A DNA stretch of 64,000 nucleotides from Molanna angustata (taxonomy: Eukaryota; Arthropoda; Insecta; Trichoptera; Molannidae). Below are positions 53,852-63,934 of this stretch, one piece after another (the stretch's first letter is position 1; every line of letters begins with the position of its first letter). The notes below the pieces were generated by a model that saw nothing but the letters and a program-made list of their open reading frames with translations, was not told the DNA's origin and did not search any database. Made by a program: the position numbers and the translations under genes. The stretch lies in the NCBI GenBank assembly GCA_963576475.1, contig OY754970.1, positions 32,835,619 to 32,899,618 of the forward strand. Direction: 5' to 3'.

Positions 53852-54524
53852 TAGTGTCCGACCATTAGTGGCTTCGGCTTCGGCCACCTTCGGCAAGAAA
53901 AAACACCTTCGGCTTCGGCCAAAAATAACCCAAATTTTCGGCCGAAGCCGAAGCTTTTTGTCAGCCGCTAAAAACAGTTAAAACTTGTAAAAACATGCGC
54001 AAACATGACATGTGTAGTGGGTGTATAGATTCTATGGGTATATGGTTATTTTATTTTATATTGTTAGTTGCTTCTCGAGCAACTAACAGGTAGGTATTAT
54101 GTCAAATATTAATTTAACACGCACCCAATAACAAGTTGCCACATTCTACAGGCTTGTGATATTTATCATCTCATAGATCCAGATTGAAAAAACAAATAAA
54201 AACTTTGTCTCCACTGGGAATCAAAACCAGGACCCTTAGCTCAGTAGTCAGATATCATACCAAATGAGTCACGAAAGCCGATTAGCTCAGTAGTCAGATA
54301 TCATACCAAATGAGTCACGAAAGCCGATTATTCATTATTTTAATCAAATTTTTTTAGTAAAATCAAACGACCCTGGACCCATGGCTCAGTAGTTAGATAT
54401 CTATCCAACTAAGTCACGAAAGCAGATTATTTATTATTTTAATCGATTTTTTTAGTAAAATCAAACCTTTGGCCGAACAATCGGATTCGGCTTCGGCCAA
54501 AATCTGGCCTTCGGTCGGACACTT
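53852..54524. mobile_element. hAT-type MITE, 673 bp, 'cttcgg'-rich ends, 8-bp duplication
   Basis: Ends are 'tagtgtccgaccattag' and inverted 'aagtgtccgaccgaagg'. Both ends have 'ggcttcggcttcggcc' subterminal repeats. It is flanked by 'gtaaacat' at 53844-53851 and 54525-54532, inside MITE P. SINE2-type sequence occupies 54062-54450 within it. No transposase. Confidence 0.9.
54062..54450 (-). mobile_element. SINE2 copy with tandemly repeated tRNA-like heads
   Basis: The body and tail (54065-54220) match 51107-51250. The head region then occurs three times in tandem, each time as 'gctcagtagt(c/t)agatatc' followed by '...agtcacgaaagc(c/a)gatta' (54238-54285, 54285-54330, 54380-54425). Head duplication in a SINE is unusual. 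Confidence 0.75.
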
Positions 54525-54574
54525 GTAAACATGGATGTTTTTGATTCTGCCGGTTGACCAGACTTGCCCCCAAG

Positions 54575-54960
54575 AATAGGCGATCCACATGGGCTTGCCA
54601 CCATGTATACGGGCTTAAGGGGCCCCTTTTAGACTCAATCACACTCACCACTCACCCATCAACCTCCAACTGATACTCCACTTTCCTGCGCAACCAAATC
54701 CAATAGGATGAAGAAAATGATGCTTTATCACCCTATCCAAAAGTTCTTTTATTTTACCCCTAGCTCCTTAAAGTAGGAATATAAAGCCAGTTAAACATAT
54801 ATTATAATTAATTTATAATTTAAAGGAAATGAAATGAATAGGAATACATAATTTTCATAAGAAAATCCAAAAAAAACTTTGTTGACTGCTGATTGATAGA
54901 CTTTTTTATCTTTTTACTAGCTAATAAAAGTTAGTCATCTTTTAAACATAAATTGTACCA
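54575..54960. other. Intergenic DNA downstream of the rotatin-like gene, nothing recognised
   Basis: No feature that I can support. Confidence 0.5.
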
Positions 54961-54962
54961 AT

Positions 54963-55068
54963 ACAAAGGAATATCTATGAAAAAATTAACAACAAAGGAA
55001 TATCTATGAAAAAATTAACAACAAAGGAATATCTATGAAAAAATTAACAACAAAGGAATATCTATGAT
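54963..55068 (+). repeat. 29-bp tandem repeat (~3.6 copies)
   Basis: The unit 'aaaggaatatctatgaaaaa' + 'attaacaac' is perfectly repeated. It sits just beyond the predicted polyadenylation site of the rotatin-like gene. Confidence 0.97.
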
Positions 55069-55104
55069 GAATTATATAAATTAAAAATAAAATATAAATT
55101 GCTA

Positions 55105-55114
55105 TTTATTTATT
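55105..55114 (-). terminator. Polyadenylation signal of the rotatin-like gene (predicted)
   Basis: Two overlapping AATAAA hexamers on the minus strand, ~150 bp past the stop codon at 55263. No downstream element was tested. Confidence 0.5.
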
Positions 55115-55262
55115 ACATAAAATGTACAATATGGGAATTTATATAACATTAGTATCATACATTCATGTATAATATTATATTTTTACACTTATAAATAATT
55201 TGATTTGAATAAAACATTGATTTTTCTATGAATATGTGCATGATTATTTGTACTCAATATTA

Positions 55263-55409
55263 TCATGTTATCGTTATAACTTTGAGGACATATGTAATTA
55301 TTTGAACAGCGCGATCTGTTTCTTGACATTTATCTGTTGTGTACTTCAACATGTGGAGGCATTCAGTCAATTTCGCTGTAAGACCAGCTGTTCGGAGTGA
55401 AAGTTTACT
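55263..55409 (-). CDS. RTTN: Rotatin-like gene, terminal exon
   Basis: Acceptor is a long T tract ending 'tttcag|agtaaa'. Encodes 'SKLSLRTAGLTAKLTECLHM' ... 'IITYVLKVITIT' and stops with TGA at 55265-55263. Confidence 0.85.
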   Translation of the reverse strand, partial: SKLSLRTAGLTAKLTECLHMLKYTTDKCQETDRAVQIITYVLKVITIT

Positions 55410-58400
55410 CTGAAAAAAAAAAAAAAAGATTTGGTTGTCGAACATTAACAAATATCAATTTCATACAAATAAGAATATCCTAAGGACAACGGAAATGAAG
55501 GTTCTGAGGTCAATCACTGGAAAAACTCTCCGAGATCGTGTTTGCAATGTTGAAGTAAGGAAAACAAGTGGAATAGAGGACATCGTTCGGTGCAATAGAT
55601 CCAGAAGAAGACATTGGAGGGACCACATAGACAGAATGGACAGTAAACACTTGCGTATATAGCAGCAAATGAAATCCCCTCTGGTCGCCGTCTACCCGGA
55701 AGACCACCCAAAAGATGGAAGGATAGTTGGACTTCGTCATCCCAGGAGGCATACTTTCTGAATAGCAGACCAATTATGTCTACTAAAAGAAGAAGAAGAA
55801 TATAGTGAGGGGAGATTTCAAGTTTCCTTTCATTATTATTATTATTATTTATAAAATGTCAATATACTTTAATGAAACACATCTTTTTTACGATAAATAT
55901 AATTGATTTTGAGATAAGGAAAACAATTTTATATAAGTATTACTTAATAGTGTGCTTAAAAATATTGTAATGTATGAAATTGGAGTTTGTTTAAAGAATG
56001 AAATTGGCGTTTCATACTGAAACATTCAAACATTTTTTGTAGGATCAAAGTATTTACCCTCGTTGTCTGTATACATGTCTGCCCTCTAATAGGAAGATCA
56101 CGATAGAACTCTGGGGATCCGGACTCTACAAACTGTGTGAAGGCATTTTTTACTGCATTTTTTTCATGCAAAAATTTGTCCAAATCGTGGAAAAAATGGT
56201 AGTCAGTTGGGCCAGGTCCAACGAGCGAGTAAGGTCTTGTATTATCATATAGCAACAATGGTGAAGATCGAGTGACGAATCTGGACTATTTTGGTGCAAT
56301 TTTTGTCATCTGAAGAAGCAGAAGACAATTACAGTTACCAATCACCTTTCTATTGGTAAGCTTCGTTTTAGGGCATCGTTGTGGCGTTTAATCTGTGGTC
56401 AGCCAATGGGTTGTTTGCTTGTGATTGTCGTATAGAATTCACATTTCATCAAAACTACTCCGATTTTTGCCATATTCATTTTTACTTTAAAAGTTGAATG
56501 TTAAAATTTTGAATGATATAGTCTTTGTGCAAAAAAGTATCGCTCTGAAATCTGACACCATGCAGGTTTAATTTTGATTTAAAGTTGCCAGTAGGTTAAA
56601 ACGGCAATTTCATATTGAAACCCCTATTGAATCACAAATCTCTTGCTTGTCTATAAAGTATGAAGCTGAGAAAAATAAGAATGTAAATTAAAAAAAAAAA
56701 TATTTCGTTCTATTGACATTGGAAATTGACATGGGACATTTTTATGAGAGGAATCAAATTTTCAAACTTCAAGTAGGTCTTAGTATTTAGTATAGAAAAG
56801 TATAAAAAAAAATTCCTTCAATTTCTTTTTTAAATGGACATAGAATACTCTAATCCTCAGCAAGTGAAATAGGTAAATAGGGAAAAACTCAGAAACAGAC
56901 AGCACACAAAAACTTTCTTTAACTGAATGGCATTACAATGTATGTTGGGTTCTCACTAGTGGTATTCTAGGAGAATTTTTTATGAGTTATTTATTACATA
57001 ATTAATCCATAGTTAATTTTAGTACATACTAAGACTTAGTACATACTCTGGTTGATCGGAAGAAATTGCCTAATGGCAAAAAGCCCACTCATTTTTTACA
57101 TGATATATTTGTTTATATTATTTAAAAAAGATAAAAAAATTAATAAGAAAATTTATACCTTGTGATGATTGGCTGCTAATGCCCACAATGCACCGCATAC
57201 TGTTAATTTGTCTGACAAAGATCTATCTGATGTGAGGATTGTCGAAAATATATTTAGAAGTTCCGCTAAAAATAATAATTTCATATATTTTTAAAATAAA
57301 AGAACATAAATACTTGATTAAATATTTGAAGCACATTTAACAATTAAAGTATGATTTTTTACTAAATAATGCATTTTTAAACTTAAAAATAATTGTTTGA
57401 AACATAATACAAAAAGTTTAAATAGAATTCTATTGGGTTAGGATTTTTTAGATGTATGAATAAGTCATAAATTAATCTTACTCAGATACATTACTTATCG
57501 GAAAACAACTTGAACCAGTCATGTGGGTGATCAGAACTCAAATATGTGTCTTTTTACTTGGTTGGTATATGTACAAAGCGTCCTCTCCACGGCGAAAAGG
57601 CTCAAGAAGCTTGACGAAAACTACTATTGAATTAGTCATTATACTCGGATAACGTATGATGCCTATTTGATGTTTGAGCTCTCAAGAAGTTTTGCAATTA
57701 TTGACAGTTAATTGTTGGGAGATAAATGCAGTACTTCATTAAATAAGTGTAAAAAATGAAGTACAGCATTTTGTACCTCATGCTAAGCTGTCAATAATAA
57801 CGGAACTTCATGAAATGTCCATCATACGTTGTCCGAGTATAGAGCATTTGTCTCAATTTGTTAATGATTTAATAGAATTAGATTTCAAAGTTATTAACAA
57901 AATTCTTCATCTGAAGAAATGAAACCAACATATTAATTACTTTAAGTATTTTTTTCTTTTATTTATTGTTTGTATATTTTGCTAATGTATTTTGGTTTTC
58001 AATATTTTTTTTTTCTTTAATAAAATAGATTTTCACCATTGTATTTTTAATAGATTTTAATGGTTTACCTGAACCAAGCAGTCTCGGTTTATTCATGGCA
58101 TTGAAACTGCAGTTTCTGAGAACAGGAAGCATCAGTCCATCTGCCTGATGAACAAGAGCACACAGGACTCCCAGGTATTCAGCTACTCGGAGCTGCCCTT
58201 CGGGAAACCTCGATATGCCAACGACAAAAGTCTCCCACATGCTTTCCACTTCCCTCCACTGTGGTTGACGTCTGGTGACTGCCGGATGCAACTTGTTCAA
58301 ATGGTTCAACACTTCACTCTGTGAAAATAAACATAGTGTGTATCTATATTATTTGAAATGTGTTTTTTTTTAATCCAATTTCGCCAGACATAACCCTGAT

Positions 58401-61400
58401 AAAAATCCTATGGGCAATCTGTAAGTTTCAGACTCCAAAGTTGATTGCACTACAGGGAAACATATCATTTTGTCCATAGTTAAGGTATGGTTTTGGTACG
58501 AAAAAATGGGGATCACATACCAAAACCTTAACGAATCAATGCCATTGGTGAAATATAAAAGTGTAAAGGGTAAAATCTATATTTAAGGCCGAATTAGGTA
58601 ATTTTTTTCATTTATTTTTTTTAAATAATGCAACATGTACAATTATATAATGCAGAAAAAGATACACAGTAAAAAAAACATGGTGACCTTTACCAGAGTG
58701 TGAACACTCATGTCATATTTATTATTAGTTTGTAATAATATTATTTAGTTAATTTTTTTAAAAGAATGACAAATAAATGATATTCCTAAACATTTTATTT
58801 TGTTTCAATTAATCTGTTTGATACAGTAAGACATGAGTTATAGTTTGTTATGTAAAAACAGTCTCAGACATTATGATATGTATGTATCATATCATAATTT
58901 CTGAGACTATTGTCTATAAGACTTATGAACTACTCACACTTGTATGATGTGAACATTCATTAATATTTATAGTAAAATAGTTTCTTACTTTCAAAATAAC
59001 AGCTCTACAATGGATGTGACTGCTGATATTTTCCAATATTTGAAGGCACCCTTGTAGTACGACCAAGGAACGTTGACGGGATATATGGTTCATTTCTTTT
59101 CCTATCAGTTCTATTATTTCTAAAATAAGACACTTCACACCAACAGTTTGATGCATGCTTTGGCTGGCTGAAATAAAATAAGAAATAATATTTAAATAAT
59201 CTATTTGGGTTTTCAGTCTGGATCTGAGACTATTAATATCGCAAGTCTCCAGAATGTGGCAACTTGTTATTGGGTGCGTGTTAAATAATTATTTGACATA
59301 GTACCTGTTAGTTGCCCGAGAAGCTACATTAAAATGAAATAAAAAAATATTCGGAGGAAATTTCTGTTATTGTAAAAAAAAACTAGTCCGCTCTGTTAAC
59401 TTAGTAATCTATAAACAAATATATAGCAAGTAAGTGTAGCAAATTAATGCATTCTCATTCGATAAATAAGCACATTATAAATGAAAAAAAAAAACAACCT
59501 GTTGGTTTGGTTATATGAAGGTTCTATTATTTCAGCAAAATACAGGTTGTTATATCGCTATTGTGTATTATGAGTTGAAAATACACAATTATTGTGTAAC
59601 AATGATAGATTTTAAGTGACAATTTTTTTTCCCCAAAAAGATTTATTAATATCTCAATAGAGACGAAGTTGGAATATTAAGAGAGAACCGGGACATCAGG
59701 GCATGCGACCTGTCATCGACTGGTTTACATGATCACTTTATGCACTTTTTTCAATAATTTCAACCAATTGATCTTTGAGTTACCTTTGGCGCAGGAGTTT
59801 GTGTACACACATAACAACTGAACAGTATGATGTTTGATTTCATTAGTACTCATACACCACGGCCACAATTTGTTCAAAGGGACCACCAAGTTGTAAATGA
59901 CACACTGTTCTTTAGCTGTGGAACAATTGACCATCACATTACACAGCAATTGAATTGTCCAATCCAACTTCTGTAAAATGGGATGGGTTCCTCTTCGCTG
60001 TATAACTTCCAATGCTTTTGTGTCTGTCATAATGGTGTACTGGATCTCCGAAAGATAGTCTATTTTATCTTGGATGAAACCTTTATTTACAGCAAACAGT
60101 CTGGCTTTATCGCTCGCAGTAAATAGGCAACAGAGACCCGAAGTAATAGAGTTACGATCTTCTGCAATGTAAGTTATTCATTAAAAACAATGCACTAAAA
60201 TGAATTCAATTTAATCATGCACTGATGGTGTGTACTTAGCATTCTCATAAGAATCTTAATAAAATTTTCTTGTTCCTTGTTTTCGTATTATAATTATTTA
60301 TTTGAATTTCTCAACTCCTTATCTCATTTTTTATACAGCTACAATAATGATTACGAATTGAAACACAAAAAATAGCATGCTGGGGTCGTTGAAATCGTTT
60401 GATTTAAAGAAGCAAATGAATTTAACATTCCTTAGCATCAAATGCGAGATCGAGATGGTCAGTGGTTGCGAGATCGAATCTTATATATACCACAAGCATT
60501 TGTGCTTAATTTAGGGTATGTATGAGGATGTATATGTACTTATTACAAGGATATAATCTTTCTTTTAAAAAAAAATGTTTGTAATGGATGATTATTAAGG
60601 CTGCACAGGCACTGAGTATTTTTAATGAATTGTATCCCACTCCTCGCATAGAAGTAGAAGCAGTGAGGATCTTGCCATATATATGACTTGACTGGTGCGA
60701 AACAGGAATTACGTAAGCGACAATATGAAATATAACTTTTTTTTTTAAATCGAGACACTGATTTAAAAATCTAAAACAGTCAAAGTGTTAACATTGTATT
60801 TAACAATATTTTTGGTACTAAACAGATGAAGGAATCCTGCAAATTTCAGGGGTACCTTAGGAATCATTATTCATAAAGAAAATTTTCAAATATTACGATT
60901 CAGGAACTGTCAAGCTGTATACAATACTCTAATTAATCCCAGTTTTTAGTTTCAAAAGGACAATGACAGTATTGGCTAAGTAAATAAGGAAACACCAATG
61001 CAACTAATCACATTTGAGTGCCTGTGCAGCAGTAACTTTTCTGTTAGTAAAAATAATTTAACAATTATTAAATGTAATAATCAAACACAAACCTTCAATA
61101 ATTCCTGCAATATTTTTTCTGCTTATAAATATTTTGTAAGCGTCCAACAAGGATTTACAGAGTGATTCGCTTAAAACCAATCCATTTGAGTTTGCATCCT
61201 CATTTATACGACACTTTGAATCACATGAGTTGAGTATTTTTTTATTTATTTGATCAACTTGTATTTCTGACGAAATATTTTTGTATATGTTCAGAGAACT
61301 AGTCAATGTTTTGTCCAGAATCAACTGCATATTCAGCTGATTGGTTTCTTTGACAAACAGTACATCAGCGCTGAGGAGATTGATCAAGCAGTATAGAGCT

Positions 61401-63525
61401 GATGAAAGGTTATCTGGAAAATTTAAATTGCAAATGCAATATTAATTATTTGGACCAAATTAATGGAAACTACAATAAATTGTAATGAACAAAAAATTAT
61501 TTCCTAGTAAAAATAAATTGATTTCACCTTTGTATTCTTGATCACTGATAGAAAGATGGATGACATGAAAAAAGCTCAACATTCCATTTTCAGAAATAAT
61601 TCTCCAAACACAACTAAAACCGTTTTTTGTTTCAATTAACGTTCCAATGAAGTACAATGCCCATTTCCACATTTCACAAAGAGCTGTTGCAGTTTTGCAT
61701 CTCTGGTATCTCAAAACTGTAAAAAAATATTATAAATAAGAAATGCTATTTCTTGAGGAAATACAGAAATTTATGTTTTATACTATGATGATGATGCTAC
61801 AAATGCACCGTACACCTGCAGTGAAACATTGGGGACTACACCCTATGAAAACCCACTGGATGTACAAGGCGGTCATAAGGCCAATCATGAAGTATGGAGT
61901 GGTGGTATGGTGGCACTGTTTGAAAAAGGGAGTAAACCTAAAGGAGCTGGCAAAATTTCAAAAACTAGCAGAAGTGACAAACACTGGCTGTCTAAGAACT
62001 ATACCAACAAAAGCTCTTGATACCATCCTGCATCTGATTTCGCCGACCTCCTGGGAAAACAAATAGCAGTGAATGCTGCCATAAGAATGAATTGTGTCAA
62101 CACTTGGAAGGAGACACACATTGGGCACTCCATACTTCTTCAGGAGTTTAAAAAACCATCAGAAGGTATCGACTATGTCATTCCCAAACCTTTCTTTGGG
62201 AGCAGGTTATCCACGCAAATCATATTAAATATTTCTTTCAGTTTGCCGGACCACAGTAGTATTTTTCAAGCAGAGATCTTGGCAATTTAGAAAGCAGTAG
62301 AATGGATACAAGATAACCCAGTGTCAAACAACGTTGTCCGTATTTTCAGACAGCCAAGTGGCTAATAAAGCCCTAAAGGGCGTATGTACGACTTCTAGAG
62401 TGGCCTTGAACTGCGGCAGCATCTTAAATGGGGCAGAGGAGCTGACCAATCTACCCATCATTTGGGTGCTGGTTCACAGTATTATATCATGGAATTGTAA
62501 GGCAGACAAAGAGCAGGTCCTCTGTTATTTCTAGATAAGCATAGATTTCAGGCATATATCTAAAGTCCCCACGGCAACATGCAAACACCAGGTCAATGAG
62601 AAAACGACTGTTAACCAAAGGTGGTCATTGCCAAAAAAACATGGCCAAAATATGATCTAAGAAGAACCAGAGAGATACTCTCATTCAGAAGAGATTCACT
62701 CGCTAGAGTCATATCAGTATTAACGGGACACTGGCTCATAGGAAAGTATGCCAAAAGACTAGGGCTGGAGGCATGCCGAGACGAAGAGACTGTGGTTCAC
62801 TTTCTCTGTCACTGTCCTGCTCTCTCTATAAATAAGAGAAGTTCCCTGGGAAGTTGCTTCTATGATGATATGATGGATCTATATCGGCTGATATCACAGA
62901 TGTTATGACATTCATTAGCCACTCAGGCTGGATAAGCAAGGGGGAGGACAGCCCCATTTGTGGTATCACAAAAGGCCGATTGTCCTATGTGCGTTCTCCT
63001 TGGTTGCCACCGGCAAAAAAATGCATTGCAACCACAAAATGAAAATTATATAATACAGTGATTTTTTTAGGAGAAATAATAGATTAATGTTGGCAACATT
63101 TTTTCAAGCTTAAAACATTTTTTTTATTTTTACCTATCTACCACATCCCTGCGTCACCATAAGTTATTAATATCTACCACATCCCTGAGGTCCTATAAGT
63201 ATAAATAAAATTCTATGCGTTTTGTATCAGATTGAGGACTTTGTTTTTCATCTTAATTTGAAAACCTGTTCTGTTGTTTTTTTTTACTATTTATTATAGC
63301 TGCATGTTGAACAATTGCTAATTTTATATGAAAAAAAAATCCGTTATTTTCTTACCAGCATATTTTAGTGAAAATACCCGAAGAAGAGCGCTGACACAGT
63401 CCTCAGCGTTAGTTAAAGTTGAATGAATATCCAAAGACATGTTGGCAGCTTTATGCAATGTTCTGCACAAAGCTGCTATCATTATTAGTTTGGTCTCACT
63501 ATTTTCTACTTTCAATGTTATACAT
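55263..63525 (-). CDS. RTTN: Rotatin-like centriole/ciliary protein, C-terminal 8 exons (5' part beyond window)
   Basis: Exons, in coding order: 63525-63356, 61716-61528, 61413-61093, 60161-59784, 59167-58989, 58318-58069, 57265-57159, 55409-55263. Every junction has AG acceptor and GT donor on the minus strand, and the phases chain without a break (1741 nt, 579 codons plus TGA). The product is leucine-rich and helical, with ARM/HEAT-like repeats, no signal peptide and no membrane segment. The C-terminal blocks 'LPVLRNCSFNAMNKPRLL', 'VCGALWALAANHHKSKLSL' and 'TAGLTAKLTECLHMLKY' resemble the rotatin C-terminus, where an 'NKP' block precedes an 'ALWAL...KxK' helix pair. Rotatin acts in centriole duplication and at basal bodies; that role is family knowledge. 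The rotatin call rests on resemblance, and another ARM-repeat protein is the main alternative. The exon structure itself is firm. Confidence 0.65.
55436..55795 (+). pseudogene. RTE-like LINE tail in the last intron
   Basis: 'LRTTEMKVLRSITGKTLRDR', 'GIEDIVRCNRSRRRHWRDHI' then, after a frameshift at ~55660, 'PGRPPKRWKDSWTSSSQ'. A (GAA)n run follows at 55788-55800. Antisense to the host gene, next to the T-rich acceptor of the terminal exon. Confidence 0.8.
55970..56630 (-). mobile_element. Mariner-like element remnant in the last intron
   Basis: Inverted ends share 'tgaaattg(g/c)cgttt' (about 56000 plus, 56610 minus). The minus strand encodes a decayed transposase C-terminus: 'LLYDNTRP', 'GPTDYHFFHDLDKFL', 'FVESGSPEFY' (56258 to ~56060). 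The two catalytic Asp (in YDN and PTDYH) lie 13 residues apart instead of the ~34 usual for mariner, so ~20 residues are deleted. Non-functional. Confidence 0.78.
57045..57148 (+). mobile_element. LINE 3' tail next to the exon-7 splice donor
   Basis: 'tctggttgatcggaagaaat', 'tgcctaatggcaaaaagccc', 'atttgtttatattatt', 'ttaataag' match the 29190-29285 tail. It ends about 10 bp from the donor at 57158. Confidence 0.75.
57159..57265 (-). CDS. RTTN: Rotatin-like gene, exon 7 of window
   Basis: Acceptor 'tttttag|cggaa', donor 'acaag|gtataa'. Encodes 'AELLNIFSTILTSDRSLSDK' + 'LTVCGALWALAANHHK'. The exon is too small to show as a long ORF. A LINE tail ends ~10 bp into the downstream intron. Confidence 0.82.
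57270..58065. other. Intron 6-7, AT-rich, no insert recognised
   Basis: Nothing was seen apart from normal intron sequence. Confidence 0.5.
58069..58318 (-). CDS. RTTN: Rotatin-like gene, exon 6 of window
   Basis: Acceptor 'tcacag|agtg', donor 'tcag|gtaaac'. Encodes 'SEVLNHLNKLHPAVTRRQPQ', 'GISRFPEGQLRVAEYLGVL' and 'LRNCSFNAMNKPRLLGS'. This is the best-conserved-looking exon. Phase 0 in, 1 out. Confidence 0.85.
58320..58988. other. Intron 5-6, no insert recognised
   Basis: 'gtctcagacattatgatatg' at 58860 is followed by its near reverse complement 'catatcataatttctgagac' (to ~58907), a ~20-bp hairpin. Confidence 0.6.
58989..59167 (-). CDS. RTTN: Rotatin-like gene, exon 5 of window
   Basis: Acceptor 'tttcag|ccagc', donor 'gaaa|gtaag'. 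Encodes 'ASQSMHQTVGVKCLILEIIE' ... 'SHIHCRAVILK'. Phase 1 in, phase 0 out. Confidence 0.8.
59205..59335 (+). mobile_element. SINE2 fragment in intron 4-5
   Basis: 'ttttcagtctggatctgaga', 'gtggcaacttgttattgggt', 'gcgtgttaaataat', 'gttgcccgagaagc' match SINE2 without its head. Confidence 0.85.
59784..60161 (-). CDS. RTTN: Rotatin-like gene, exon 4 of window
   Basis: Acceptor 'ttgcag|aagat', donor 'aaag|gtaact'. Encodes 'EDRNSITSGLCCLFTASDKA' ... 'TIQLLCNVMVNCSTAKEQCV' ... 'QLLCVYTNSCAK', an ARM-like helical block. Phase 1 in and out. Confidence 0.8.
60427..60562 (+). mobile_element. SINE3 copy 2 in intron 3-4
   Basis: A decayed head ('gcgagatcgaatctt') and the tail 'cacaagcatttgtgcttaat', 'ttagggtatgtatgaggatg' match 50893-51075. 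Confidence 0.65.
61093..61413 (-). CDS. RTTN: Rotatin-like gene, exon 3 of window
   Basis: Acceptor 'ttccag|ataac', donor 'gaag|gtttgt'. Encodes 'DNLSSALYCLINLLSADVLF' and a polar Asn/Ser/Lys-rich stretch, then 'LCKSLLDAYKIFI' ... 'GIIEG'. Phase 1 in and out. Confidence 0.8.
61528..61716 (-). CDS. RTTN: Rotatin-like gene, exon 2 of window
   Basis: Acceptor 'ttacag|tttt', donor 'aaag|gtgaaa'. Encodes 'VLRYQRCKTATALCEMWKWA' ... 'ISDQEYK'. Phase 1 in and out. Confidence 0.8.
61765..63050 (+). pseudogene. LINE fragment with RT end and RNase H (Loa/Outcast-like), in intron 1-2
   Basis: Antisense to the host gene. It reads 'YKAVIRPIMKYGVVVWWHCL' (RT C-terminus), then over frameshifts 'TNTGCLRTIPTKALDTILHL' and 'NAAIRMNCVNTWKE'. 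RNase H pieces follow: 'SLPDHSSIFQAEILAI', a stop at 62288-62290, 'FSDSQVANKALKGV' (catalytic Asp in SDSQ) and 'IIWVLVHSIISWNCKADKEQ' (a decayed 'WVPGH'). A C-terminal Cys/His block 'DEETVVHFLCHCPALS' is near 62800. The 3' UTR reaches about 63050. Non-functional. Confidence 0.82.
63356..63525 (-). CDS. RTTN: Rotatin-like gene, first exon in window
   Basis: Acceptor 'tttttag|atgt' at 63527-63526 and donor 'gctg|gtaag' at 63355. Begins with the third base of a codon, so at least one more coding exon lies to the right. Encodes '...CITLKVENSETKLIM...VFSLKYAG'. Confidence 0.8.
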
Positions 63526-63685
63526 CTAAAAAATGAAAATGTCATTTTGTAAAATATACCACAATTTTTCAAATTCTATTCTTCGATGAAATTTTCTTGG
63601 TGAAAGTTTACTTTTACTTGTAAATAATCAATATAAACCAAATTTACATCTGAAGAGAAAATAAATTATAATTATGTATTAGTAT

Positions 63686-63901
63686 TAATGTCGTCCATCA
63701 ATCTTTTAGGTGGTCGCCCTTGAGGTCTCTTGTCGCCTCTCGGTTTCCACTCCACCAGTCTTTTCGTCCATCTATTGTTGGTCATTCTTGATATGTGTCT
63801 TGCCCATCTCCACTTCAGCATGGCTATTCTCTCAACCACATCGGACAGTTTGGTCTGACTGCGTATACAGTCATTCTTCTTCCTATCTTCTAGTTTTATG
63901 G
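63686..63901 (-). pseudogene. Inverted segment of a LINE RT tail
   Basis: The minus strand reads 'VVERIAMLKWRWARHISRMT', 'NRWTKRLVEWKPRGDKRPQG' and 'RPPKRLMDDI', the familiar RT tail, and then runs into host-like DNA. The continuing part of the same ORF lies on the plus strand at 63935-64000. Confidence 0.85.
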
Positions 63902-63934
63902 TCAATATTATCCATAAAACTAGAAGATAGGAAG
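63879..63934. repeat. Perfect 23-bp inverted repeat at the LINE inversion joint
   Basis: 'cttcctatcttctagtttta' + 'tgg' at 63879-63901, a 10-nt spacer, and its exact reverse complement at 63912-63934. Confidence 0.95.

Larger units (their letters stand above)
53505..54571. mobile_element. Palindromic MITE P, copy 4, with two nested insertions
   Basis: The left part 53505-53625 ('gggggcaagtctggtcaac' ...), a short middle piece ('gatatgggtaaacat', about 53837-53851) and the right part 54525-54571 ('...gttgaccagacttgccccc') together equal one MITE P. SINE1 (53627-53836) and a hAT element (53852-54524) interrupt it. Confidence 0.85.
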
